Shown: one piece after another, positions 1 through 6,172 of the stretch | Layout of the letters: each line of letters starts with the position of its first letter | Numbering within the stretch: the stretch's first letter is position 1 | Assembly: GCA_020346805.1 (NCBI GenBank) | Contig: CP070790.1 | Location: forward strand, 904,875-911,595 | Length of the DNA stretch: 6,721 bases | Reading direction: 5' to 3' | From: Planctomycetota bacterium | GTDB lineage: Bacteria; Planctomycetota; Phycisphaerae; UBA1845; PWPN01 | Position numbers and translations under genes: made by a program | The notes under the pieces: model-generated | What the model was told of the DNA's origin: nothing | The model's database searches: none | Seen by the model: only the letters and a program-made list of their open reading frames with translations

Positions 1-69
1 AACCCAACTGCCCTTTAAAAGATAATAGACTTCAAATACCGGCACAACCAACAACATTTACTATATCAT

Positions 70-2640
70 CTATTCGGCAGCTTGAAGTTTATCCCAAAGA
101 ACAGCTTCAGAACCTTTTCGAAAACACACCAGACCTCCGTATTTTGGTGATGACGAATATACTCCTGCCAGATAATCCTTCGCCTCCGGCGGCATTCCGA
201 CAGTATTTGCAATAACATCCGGAGCCAGCTCACCCAGCGAATATGTATAATCCCATTTCATGTGTCCCGGATGAGCCTTTCGATAAAATCGTGCACCCGG
301 ATCCGGTTCGATCTCCAGTCGGGCAATTTGCTTGTCGTTCTTCCCCAGGCAATCGATCGCAGGCAAATTACAAAAATAGGGAATTGCCCCGGCCCAGCGC
401 ACCGCTACCTTCGCCGAAGGCTTGCACACCTCGGTCAGATACCTCGAGATCCCAACATTCAAATAATTCTCACTGTAATACAACGGCCTGTCGAACAATA
501 CTGTCTGTCTTAACGAATCTAGCCCGGAGTAGGCATTGAAGGTTACAAGACAAATTAATGTCAGAGTACAATATATCGGGTGGCAATACCGGTCCAGTAC
601 ACTAATCTGTGCCGCCGTCCGTGTCCTCAAAAAGTCTATGACGTGATAGGCCGACCAACATAAGATCATCAGGTATAACGGTACCACTACACATATTTCC
701 GAATAACCGCCTATCCATGCTCCCTCGCTGCTCCCTATACCTGTGTGAGCGTATAAAAGCTGAATAGCCACTGCCACACCTACACAAACACCGGCACGTC
801 CGCCTTTCCAAAACAACATCCCCAAAGGCAAAACAAAAAGGATCCAGTTTGTTTCAAAGATATCTCTGTGTATGGTTGTGGATGCCCAGGTAGCCTTCAT
901 CGTAGACAGTGAGGTAAACAGACGAAAACCCCCGACTTTGGATAGAACAGAATCCCCTCCGTATAAAATTATAGAAAGCCAAAGCGCCCCAAAGCCTGCG
1001 AATATCAATGCCGCGGCAATCAGATGTCGACGTCCGTGATTGCCATCGAATATAGCCAACATGATTAATATAGCCAGGCAAAATAACAGAACATCAATCC
1101 GTGCCAAAACACCTGTTAATCCACAGACGACCATCAGGAAATACAAAATAACACAGGAGCAGTGGGACTGAAGGTTTTTAATGGCTGTTAATACAACTGT
1201 GGTAACCATCAAAGTCGTAAACATTGTCATAATCCCCCAGACCATCCAGGCACAAAAAAGATGAATCAAAATCATCAATATTGCCGCCAGGCCAAAAATT
1301 CTCGAATCCGCCAGGAAGCCAATCGTATAAAATTTCCATACCGCCAGCAGCGTGAGAAAAATCAGGAAAACACCGACAAATTGCCATGAGTACCATTCCA
1401 ATCCCAGGGCATGGTTAACTACTTTTGACCAGATCGAGCTGTAAAAATCGGCTACGCAGATAATTAGAATCACGGTTGTTACCGCAATCCATTTTATCTT
1501 GCCATTCTGTTCGACTTGAGGATTTTCTCGCAGCCAGGTCATGAACTGAAAAAGCGATGCGCTGAAAATAATAAAAAACAACGGCATGACTACAGATAGA
1601 TATCGATTGGCCCCGCCGTACCATTCCCAGGCATCACCCCCCACATAAATATTGTACACCGACTGACAGATGAACACCCAGGCTAAAAACAGCAACCTTC
1701 TTTCCCTTACAAAAAAAACCGCAAAAAAGGGAAACAATAAAAGAATCCAATTCGCCTCCTGCACAAAATCCCGGAAGACAACAAAACCCCTAGTAATACG
1801 CCAGAGCAGTGGATAACCCGTCATTTTGAGATAGTATGTATTAGGCAGAATCTCCCCATAATATAAAAAACGAAAAATAGTTTGTGTGCCTGCACTTACC
1901 AGAAAGATTAGTAAGCACCATTTAAGATGCCGATATCTTTGGCTGCCAGCCACAACCAGCAAGAAAAAACTGACTGCCAGATACAAAACAAGTGCGTCAG
2001 GTCTAACCCAAATAGCCACACCCAATAACAGATATGGCAAACACACAAAACGATCCGACTTGAGGACCCATAACGCAGCGTAAACCGCTGCGCTGGTTAA
2101 TAGCGTCAGGATGCTCACTTCCGTCCCCTGCAGACCCCAATTGTTGAGCGGATAATAAAATGCCGTTAGTACTATCGAAGCCAACGGAACCAACAAAGTA
2201 TCGTCCGAAACTGCTTCGGCAATTCGTTTGACAAAATACAGATTGATTACCAGGCATAAAGCCCCGGTGGCTTGGACCAATACGCTGATATGAGCCTGCC
2301 AGACACCGAGCAGGTGCAGTAAAGCCATATAACAAACCCATAAGGGATTGGTGTATCCTTCCACTCGCGGACCATCCACATTCCATACCAGCCCCGCTCC
2401 TTCCGCCAAATTCTTGGCATAACGCATCGAAACCATCGCATCGTCGAAGAGACAGAAATATCTTTCTCCGGCGATAACAAAGCTGGTCTGGAATATAAAT
2501 CGGCAGGCATAGGCAAGGTAAGCTATTACTATAATCCAAAAAAGAAATGAATATTTATTGACATAGGTAATGATATAATGTGAATAAGTAATTCCCCTCA
2601 GCCTTTGCTTAAAAGTGCGAGTCGGCTCCACATCTATCAC
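70..2640 (-). CDS. Large GT-C-type glycosyltransferase-like integral membrane protein (AftB-like motifs)
   Basis: This 856-residue protein has roughly 18-20 hydrophobic segments and a soluble tail from about residue 705. Family-type motifs are seen in order: an acidic loop with D66-D67 followed by SMRYAKNLAEG and GLVWN (about 68-87); RVEGYTNPLW (92-101); NNWGLQGTE (166-174); WVRPDAL (211-217); YYGEILPNTYYLKM (260-273); GGDAWEW with NRYL (334-348). The tail has IDCLGKND (762-769) and GHMKWDYTY (792-800). This order resembles polyprenyl-phosphate-sugar-dependent GT-C enzymes, including actinobacterial AftB, in which an Asp pair in the first extracytoplasmic loop is catalytic. The likely role is transfer of a lipid-linked sugar outside the membrane; donor and acceptor cannot be told. 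The GTG start has GGAG 7 nt upstream. Residues about 460-670 look like a diverged second copy of the first membrane block, which would explain the unusual length. The family call is from remembered motifs, not a search. Confidence 0.85.
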   Translation of the reverse strand: MIDVEPTRTFKQRLRGITYSHYIITYVNKYSFLFWIIVIAYLAYACRFIFQTSFVIAGERYFCLFDDAMVSMRYAKNLAEGAGLVWNVDGPRVEGYTNPLWVCYMALLHLLGVWQAHISVLVQATGALCLVINLYFVKRIAEAVSDDTLLVPLASIVLTAFYYPLNNWGLQGTEVSILTLLTSAAVYAALWVLKSDRFVCLPYLLLGVAIWVRPDALVLYLAVSFFLLVVAGSQRYRHLKWCLLIFLVSAGTQTIFRFLYYGEILPNTYYLKMTGYPLLWRITRGFVVFRDFVQEANWILLLFPFFAVFFVRERRLLFLAWVFICQSVYNIYVGGDAWEWYGGANRYLSVVMPLFFIIFSASLFQFMTWLRENPQVEQNGKIKWIAVTTVILIICVADFYSSIWSKVVNHALGLEWYSWQFVGVFLIFLTLLAVWKFYTIGFLADSRIFGLAAILMILIHLFCAWMVWGIMTMFTTLMVTTVVLTAIKNLQSHCSCVILYFLMVVCGLTGVLARIDVLLFCLAILIMLAIFDGNHGRRHLIAAALIFAGFGALWLSIILYGGDSVLSKVGGFRLFTSLSTMKATWASTTIHRDIFETNWILFVLPLGMLFWKGGRAGVCVGVAVAIQLLYAHTGIGSSEGAWIGGYSEICVVVPLYLMILCWSAYHVIDFLRTRTAAQISVLDRYCHPIYCTLTLICLVTFNAYSGLDSLRQTVLFDRPLYYSENYLNVGISRYLTEVCKPSAKVAVRWAGAIPYFCNLPAIDCLGKNDKQIARLEIEPDPGARFYRKAHPGHMKWDYTYSLGELAPDVIANTVGMPPEAKDYLAGVYSSSPKYGGLVCFRKGSEAVLWDKLQAAE
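643..2163 (-). repeat. Diverged internal duplication of the transmembrane core within the GT-C protein
   Basis: Residues about 160-365 (1546-2163) and 460-666 (643-1263) align almost without gaps at an offset of 300-301. Matching landmarks are W168-G169 with W468-G469; R213-P-D215 with R514-I-D516; L259-Y-Y-G-E263 with L559-Y-G-G-D563; NWIL at 297 with NWIL at 598; and a GG followed by VVMP (350-353) with a GG followed by VVVP (651-654). The second copy lacks the GGD and NRYL residues and the N-terminal DD loop, so it is probably not catalytic. This is seen by eye only; the divergence implies an old event. Confidence 0.6.
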
Positions 2641-2647
2641 ATCTGGA

Positions 2648-2651
2648 CTCC
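2648..2651 (-). promoter_or_regulatory. Ribosome binding site supporting the GTG start of the GT-C gene
   Basis: On the minus strand GGAG lies 7 nt before the GTG at 2640. No ATG in the same frame occurs before the first membrane segment, so this site decides the start. Confidence 0.65.
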
Positions 2652-2784
2652 GATTTGCGTGCCTGAAATGAAAGCGGCAGTAAAATTCAAATTTATCAGG
2701 TTACAAGTAGTATTAAACTTGCCCAATTGTCTGTTGATATAATAACATCTACTCCGGTCCAATTGAATCTCTTCTATTCGCCTT

Positions 2785-2824
2785 TCACCGCTCCGCTTTC
2801 TTTCCCCTAAACCGGAACCGGTGA
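2785..2824 (-). terminator. Hairpin immediately downstream of the uracil-DNA glycosylase gene
   Basis: Three bases after the udg stop codon the minus-strand RNA can form an 11-bp stem: TCACCG with CGGTGA, one bulged G, then TTCCG with CGGAG, around a 17-nt loop. One pair is a G-U wobble on the minus strand and would be an A-C mismatch on the plus strand, which favours a minus-strand RNA structure. No T-tract follows, so it may be a 3'-end stabiliser or a non-canonical terminator rather than a classical intrinsic terminator. Confidence 0.4.
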
Positions 2825-2827
2825 TGT

Positions 2828-3598
2828 TTACTTGTGTTGTTCGGGTATGGGCAGGCCGAGTTTGGTCATTACCTCTTTAAGATCGCTCCAGGCCTTTGCT
2901 TTTTCCGCCGGGTTGCGGAGCAGATATGCCGGGTGAAATGTGGGCATCAGCGGTGTAGGTTTGCCGATCAGTGGCGACCCGGAGATATGGTATTCGTGCC
3001 ATTTGCCGCGGAGTTGGGTGATACCGACTTTGGTGTTTAGCAGGGTTTGAGCTGCCGGTTTCCCCAAGGCCACAATCACCTCGGGCTGAATGATCTCCAT
3101 TTGTTTGTCGAGATAAGAGCGGCAGCACGAAACCTCGTCGGGTGCCGGATCGCGGTTGTTGGGTGGCCGGCATTTAAGAATGTTACAAATGAAAACCTCC
3201 TCGCGGGTCAGCCCCATGGCTTCCACCATTTTGGTAAGCAGTTGGCCGGCCCGACCTACGAAGGCCAGACCCTGCCGATCCTCTTCAGCCCCCGGGGCCT
3301 CACCAACGAACACCAGTCGGGCGGCGGCATGGCCCTGTCCAAATACGGTCTGGGTTCTGGTCTTGTAAAGACCGCACTTGGTGCAGACCTTGACCTGCTG
3401 CTCGTCCAGGGCCTCGAGGGCTTCGGTGCGGTTGGCCACCTCCTGGGAAGTAATTTGACTGATATGAGGGGCGGACTTCCGGTCGTCGGCAATCCTCCGT
3501 GGGGGCGAAAGCGGCACATATTTGACCCCCAACAGTATATCGGTTTCCAAATGGCGGGTTATCGCACCGCGAATATCGTCGTGCTGGGGGGAAAACAT
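2828..3598 (-). CDS. udg: Type 4 (family 4) uracil-DNA glycosylase, 4Fe-4S enzyme
   Basis: This is a base-excision repair enzyme that removes uracil, mainly from deaminated cytosine, leaving an abasic site. The 256-residue product from the ATG at 3598 has the four cluster cysteines expected in this family: C72 and C75 (CTKC), C143 and C159. The spacings of 68 and 16 residues match the thermophilic family 4 enzymes as I remember them. The active-site motif GEAPGAEED lies at 99-107, the CRPPNNRDP segment at 143-151 and the leucine-loop motif HPAYLLR at 222-228. About 70 residues precede the first cysteine, an N-terminal extension common in bacterial members. The frame is open to 3790, but AGGAG sits 5 nt before 3598, the extra residues are not family-like, and a candidate promoter lies inside the extension, so 3598 is the likely start. 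It stands alone, divergent from the gene at 3862. Confidence 0.95.
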   Translation of the reverse strand: MFSPQHDDIRGAITRHLETDILLGVKYVPLSPPRRIADDRKSAPHISQITSQEVANRTEALEALDEQQVKVCTKCGLYKTRTQTVFGQGHAAARLVFVGEAPGAEEDRQGLAFVGRAGQLLTKMVEAMGLTREEVFICNILKCRPPNNRDPAPDEVSCCRSYLDKQMEIIQPEVIVALGKPAAQTLLNTKVGITQLRGKWHEYHISGSPLIGKPTPLMPTFHPAYLLRNPAEKAKAWSDLKEVMTKLGLPIPEQHK

Positions 3599-3600
3599 TG

Positions 3601-3615
3601 AAACTCCTGGAGTTT
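3601..3615 (-). promoter_or_regulatory. udg: Palindrome enclosing the udg ribosome binding site
   Basis: The sequence AAACTCC-T-GGAGTTT is a perfect 7-bp dyad around one base. With one bulged A the pairing extends to TGA on one side and TCA on the other. The udg Shine-Dalgarno AGGAG (3604-3608, 5 nt before the ATG) lies inside it. As RNA it could fold as AAACTC-CAG-GAGTTT and mask the site; as DNA it could be a dimer-binding operator. The dyad is seen in the sequence; regulation is inference. Confidence 0.4.
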
Positions 3616-3637
3616 TCAGACCGCTTTCGAAGACCGG

Positions 3638-3666
3638 TTGCATTATTGGGGGCTGTATACTATAAT
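3638..3666 (+). promoter_or_regulatory. Candidate sigma-70-type promoter for the plus-strand gene at 3862
   Basis: TTGCAT (3638-3643) and a perfect TATAAT (3661-3666) are spaced by 17 bp. The leader to the ATG at 3862 would be about 190 nt, long for a simple promoter, so a nearer start site may exist. Its -10 box lies one base from the opposing -10 box at 3654-3659. Confidence 0.35.
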
Positions 3667-3682
3667 TAATGTGATCAAGCAA
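3654..3682 (-). promoter_or_regulatory. Candidate sigma-70-type promoter for udg
   Basis: On the minus strand TTGCTT (3677-3682) and TATACA (3654-3659) are separated by exactly 17 bp. The -10 matches consensus in 4 of 6 positions and the -35 in 3 of 6. Transcription would begin near 3647, giving a leader of about 50 nt before the ATG at 3598 and including the palindrome at 3601-3615. Confidence 0.35.
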
Positions 3683-3861
3683 TGGGGCGGCATGCATTTC
3701 GCCCTTTATTGGGCTGATACTGCTCAGGTATCGGCTATGTTGCTTGGTTCCTATCTGATGCTGAAAAATTGAGGGATGCTTGACGCACACGGTTGCGGTC
3801 TAACGGCAATCAAGGTTGCGGATTGAGCGATGTAGTTTTTGTGTTTTGTGAGCGAGGATTA

Positions 3862-4173
3862 ATGATGGGATTTGGTGCAGGTAAACATATGGCGGCTGGT
3901 ACCAAGGTTCGGGTGGCCGAACCTATGGCTGTTCCAACATGGTCCAAGTGGGATGACGACAGGGGGCGAACCTCGACTTCCGTAAAGAAACGCTTACAAT
4001 CTCTGTTCTTCAACGGGGACAGAAAGGTCTCTGCAGAAGTTCTCTATGTATCGAGGGAATCGGAACGCGTAATTTTGCGCCGCCAAGGCCTAATCAAGCT
4101 TCGCCTGAGGGAAGCCAGTGGTACCTCTTTGACTATTACCGCAGACCCCGCCACACTGGTCAGAAGTTTTTAA
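3862..4173 (+). CDS. Small basic protein of unknown function
   Basis: I do not recognise this protein. The frame is open from 3793, but GAGG at 3854-3857 supports starting at the ATG at 3862 (4 nt spacing) or the next codon, ATG at 3865 (7 nt spacing), giving 102-103 residues. There is no signal peptide, membrane segment or cysteine. The first 40 residues are loosely ordered in character. From about residue 43 (KKRLQSLFF) the chain is rich in Arg and Lys with alternating hydrophobic residues (SAEVLYVSRESERVILRRQG, then IKLRLRE and TSLTI), suggesting a small beta-rich domain; that is inference. It is transcribed away from udg, and 160 bp separate it from the next plus-strand gene, with only a weak GCCC/GGGC hairpin after its stop. 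Nucleic-acid binding is possible from the charge but unsupported. Confidence 0.6.
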   Translation: MMGFGAGKHMAAGTKVRVAEPMAVPTWSKWDDDRGRTSTSVKKRLQSLFFNGDRKVSAEVLYVSRESERVILRRQGLIKLRLREASGTSLTITADPATLVRSF

Positions 4174-4333
4174 CCCGCCCACCGAGAGGGGCCAATTTCT
4201 TTACAATGATAACCACCCCCTGTGTTGTCCTTCGCAAATGGTGCCGATAGGGGATTGTTGCAGGTATAGAAGATGAAACAGCGATTATTATTGCCCTTTG
4301 CTCTTGCCGATTATCGTGTTAAGATCGATCGGC

Positions 4334-4966
4334 ATGAGTCAACCAAGTCAGACCTTACCTGTCCATAGTTTAATCGAAGCCGGTCTTTACCTGCGGGTCA
4401 GGCCTTGTGCTGCTTGTGGTGACGGCCCACTGGTTGCAGATGATGTGGGTATAAACCACGACGCCGATCGGCATATTCTGGCTGTTCCCACGGTTTGTAG
4501 GGCGTGCAACCAACAGGCTGAGTTTGCGTTCGATACGGCTGGTATTGAGTTACACGAATCGCCGGTAGTGTTTTTAAGCAACATCGCTCCCGGCGCACCC
4601 ATCAATCACACCGATGAACCATCCCGGATCATAGACGTGGCCGATTGGTTGACCTTATATAGCATCATCGAGACCGAGGCCCGGACCGTTGCAGACCGTA
4701 TGGAAAGCCGACAGCTACATATTTCCGCCGCCCGATGCATCGATGAGGCTCTAAAATTCTTCGATGCCGACAATGATTTACCACCGGGGGACGCTTTATT
4801 TACCGACCGTTCCCGCGACCAGTTCCACCGGTGCCCGGAACGATTTACTCGCCAAAATCTTATCGATTTGCGTAATAAGTTGCCGGTCAAGCGCTGGCCG
4901 AGAATCGATCTTACTTCGGACGAACAATCCCCTTCGCCCGCCAAACGCTGGTGGCGGCCTTGGTGA
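4334..4966 (+). CDS. Hypothetical protein with two CxxC pairs, probable zinc ribbon
   Basis: The 210-residue product from the ATG at 4334 begins MSQPSQTLPV. The frame is open upstream to a TTG at 4298, which has no ribosome binding site; the ATG itself has only a weak purine stretch (AAGA) ahead of it, so the start is not certain. Residues 25-28 (CAAC) and 55-58 (CRAC) are two CxxC pairs 27 residues apart, the arrangement of a single zinc-binding ribbon or knuckle. The rest looks like a soluble alpha-beta protein, with an acidic helical middle (about 100-145) and a basic, Trp-rich end (KRWWRPW, 204-210). There is no signal peptide or membrane segment, so it is probably cytoplasmic. I cannot name a family. 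It follows the small gene at 3862 on the same strand, but 160 bp between them argues against tight coupling. Confidence 0.7.
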   Translation: MSQPSQTLPVHSLIEAGLYLRVRPCAACGDGPLVADDVGINHDADRHILAVPTVCRACNQQAEFAFDTAGIELHESPVVFLSNIAPGAPINHTDEPSRIIDVADWLTLYSIIETEARTVADRMESRQLHISAARCIDEALKFFDADNDLPPGDALFTDRSRDQFHRCPERFTRQNLIDLRNKLPVKRWPRIDLTSDEQSPSPAKRWWRPW

Positions 4967-5012
4967 CTATCCAAATATGATTAACAACCGTACATTTGAG
5001 CGGTAAAAGACT

Positions 5013-5049
5013 ACGCCGGCAGTGATACAAACAAGTCTACTGCCGGCGT
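5013..5049. terminator. Perfect 11-bp GC-rich hairpin between convergent units
   Basis: ACGCCGGCAGT (5013-5023) and ACTGCCGGCGT (5039-5049) are perfect inverted arms around a 15-nt loop. The hairpin lies about 45 bp after the stop of the plus-strand zinc-ribbon gene. On the plus strand what follows is C-rich and not a good T-tract; on the minus strand TCTTTT follows three bases after the stem. It may therefore act for both directions, or mainly for a leftward transcript from the 5050-5413 interval. Confidence 0.6.
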
Positions 5050-5413
5050 CAATCCTTTCCCCTGAAAAATTGTAGTTATAATTAGTATTCAGAATGTAAG
5101 ATGGGGTTATTACCCCTGTTAGATTTGTGCCTTAAGACACTTTTGATTACGGCAGGCCCAATTAACTCCGTTGGCGGGTAACCTGATCTTTGGTTTGGTC
5201 GGATATTTTCAAGGCCGTCAGCCATCGGCGCATCGTTCCTTAGCCAGGGACCTTGCGTTTCGCTCGTATCCAGTTCATTTACACAGGAAATTGCCAATTT
5301 CGCGGTGAGCACGCCCAAAACCTGTTTATAAAGAACAACCCGATGAGTGTAGCAAAACTGACTGTCGGCCTTGCTGTAAATCACGAACATAAGTACTGAT
5401 TGGATATAAAAAC
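5050..5413. other. Hairpin-bounded interval without a confident gene
   Basis: This stretch lies between the hairpins at 5013-5049 and 5414-5446. It holds one doubtful minus-strand frame (5082-5390), a TATAAT at 5077-5082 on the plus strand without a usable -35, and two small perfect hairpins: GGGGT-TATT-ACCCC (5103-5116) and GAAATT-GCC-AATTTC (5287-5301). I see no tRNA, no recognised riboswitch and no repeat of other parts of the window. A small RNA or a decayed gene are the alternatives. Confidence 0.4.
5082..5390 (-). CDS. Doubtful small hypothetical open reading frame
   Basis: This is a 102-codon ATG-started frame. The predicted product has no signal peptide, membrane segment or motif I recognise; it contains two isolated cysteines and a polar second half (segment RNDAPMADGLENIRPNQRSG). 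No Shine-Dalgarno precedes the ATG, and the upstream bases are the T-rich trailer of the terminator at 5414-5446, so any transcript would need its own promoter, and I cannot see one. In its favour, it fills most of an otherwise empty interval and a hairpin with a minus-strand T-stretch follows it at 5013-5049. It could equally be chance openness over a non-coding RNA or the remnant of a gene. Confidence 0.22.
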   Translation of the reverse strand: MFVIYSKADSQFCYTHRVVLYKQVLGVLTAKLAISCVNELDTSETQGPWLRNDAPMADGLENIRPNQRSGYPPTELIGPAVIKSVLRHKSNRGNNPILHSEY

Positions 5414-5446
5414 GTCGGCAGCGAGCACGTTTTACCCGCTGCCGAC
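5414..5446 (-). terminator. Intrinsic terminator of the exported-protein gene
   Basis: On the minus strand the arms GTCGGCAGCG and CGCTGCCGAC (5437-5446 and 5414-5423) form a perfect 10-bp GC-rich stem with a 13-nt loop. The stem is followed at once by GTTTTTATAT. It starts about 35 bp beyond the stop codon at 5481. A perfect stem plus T-tract is a textbook rho-independent terminator. Confidence 0.85.
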
Positions 5447-5480
5447 ATTAGATATCCTCCATTTCTCTGGTACGTCTGTT

Positions 5481-6134
5481 CTATCGGTTCCCAGCAAGGA
5501 TCCTGGATGACTCTCTCGAGTTTCTGGGTTGCCGTGTTTCCTTATATGGTTTGCGTTCTGTTTTGTACTTCTCAGTCTTGTAGGCCCTAGGGGGTATGAC
5601 TGGTTGAGAGTACCTGTTGTTCTGTAATGTATTGTGGGTTGCAGACGCTATATACCCAGTATATTGCGGGTGGAAGCCAGGAGCCGTGGTGCTGATTGCA
5701 GGCTGACCGTGAACCGCAACCGTGGCAACGGCAGGATTAAGCCTTGGGCTGATTGGTGTTGTAGTCCAGTACCCGTCTCGGACCAGCACCTGTTTTTGAA
5801 CTACAGTCCAGTAGCCGCTTTCGATGGTGTAGGGTTCGCGGCGGTAGCTGATCACCTGCCCGAAGATATTGGTTACCGGCACGTCGCGATATACGGTCTG
5901 CACAGTAGGAACCCAGACCCGCTCGATGACCGTCTTGTACACCGGGGCGACCCAGACGCGCCTGACTACTATGGGCTGACGTCTGGCGGTGCCGATCCCG
6001 AGGGTCAGATTCCCGCCGTGGCGGCCGTTTCCATTGATATTCAGCAGGAGATTAAAGTTTCCCGCCGTTGCCGGTGTGGCTGCTGCCAGCATGGTCAACA
6101 TGGCCATCATGCCTTTTTTCATGTTCGTTTTCAT
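5481..6134 (-). CDS. Exported protein with signal peptide and VWVP/GYW-type repeats
   Basis: The 217-residue product starts at the ATG at 6134, chosen because a near-perfect Shine-Dalgarno lies 8 nt upstream; the open frame to 6188 adds 18 unlikely residues. Residues 1-24 form a classical Sec signal peptide: several Lys, a Met/Leu/Ala core and a TPATA-G cleavage site after A24. The mature region begins with a Gly/Asn-rich part with LLLNINGNG and TLGIG (about 28-50). Next come imperfect aromatic repeats, RRVWVAPVYKT and ERVWVPTVQTVYRDVPV (57-87), then ESGYWTVVQ and RDGYWTT (105-125). The tail from about 183 is strongly basic with YKTE/YKETR units. There are no cysteines after the signal and no membrane anchor. 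I recall similar Tyr/Trp/Val repeat proteins as common unassigned exported proteins in planctomycetes; the function is unknown. An envelope or appendage role is inference. It is a single-gene unit with its own terminator. Confidence 0.85.
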   Translation of the reverse strand: MKTNMKKGMMAMLTMLAAATPATAGNFNLLLNINGNGRHGGNLTLGIGTARRQPIVVRRVWVAPVYKTVIERVWVPTVQTVYRDVPVTNIFGQVISYRREPYTIESGYWTVVQKQVLVRDGYWTTTPISPRLNPAVATVAVHGQPAISTTAPGFHPQYTGYIASATHNTLQNNRYSQPVIPPRAYKTEKYKTERKPYKETRQPRNSRESSRILAGNR

Positions 6135-6142
6135 GGTCGGAT

Positions 6143-6149
6143 CCTCCTT
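6143..6149 (-). promoter_or_regulatory. Strong Shine-Dalgarno of the exported-protein gene
   Basis: The minus strand reads AAGGAGG, 8 nt before the ATG at 6134. It fixes the start of the signal peptide and argues against the longer frame to 6188. Confidence 0.85.
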
Positions 6150-6172
6150 AATCAGGAACCGCCCCATTGCGG

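Noticed and set aside
2003..2539. A 178-codon minus-strand frame inside the GT-C gene.
   Set aside because: It overlaps the strongest motif-bearing part of the GT-C protein in another frame, and its translation shows no domain-like pattern.
2641..2760. Possible promoter boxes ahead of the GT-C gene, such as TTGTAA followed 16 bp later by TTTACT.
   Set aside because: Several equally weak alternatives exist in this AT-rich stretch and none stands out.
3047..3601. A 184-codon plus-strand frame opposite the uracil-DNA glycosylase gene.
   Set aside because: It is antisense to codons for the conserved iron-sulfur and active-site motifs and has no ribosome binding site.
3599..3790. A longer N-terminus for the uracil-DNA glycosylase, since the frame stays open with an ATG-like start at 3790.
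   Set aside because: A well-spaced AGGAG precedes the ATG at 3598, the extra 64 residues have no family resemblance, and the candidate udg promoter lies within them.
4273..4368. A 31-codon plus-strand frame beginning MKQRLLLPFA that overlaps the start of the zinc-ribbon gene, possibly a leader peptide.
   Set aside because: It has only a weak purine stretch upstream, no recognisable pattern, and its length is within chance.
5204..5265. Minus-strand ACGCAAGG followed by GGCTAAGG and GATGGCTGACGG recalls the core of a c-di-GMP-I (GEMM) riboswitch.
   Set aside because: The required GAAA-capped stem before ACGCAA and the GGCAAACC partner are absent, and no confident gene lies downstream on that strand.
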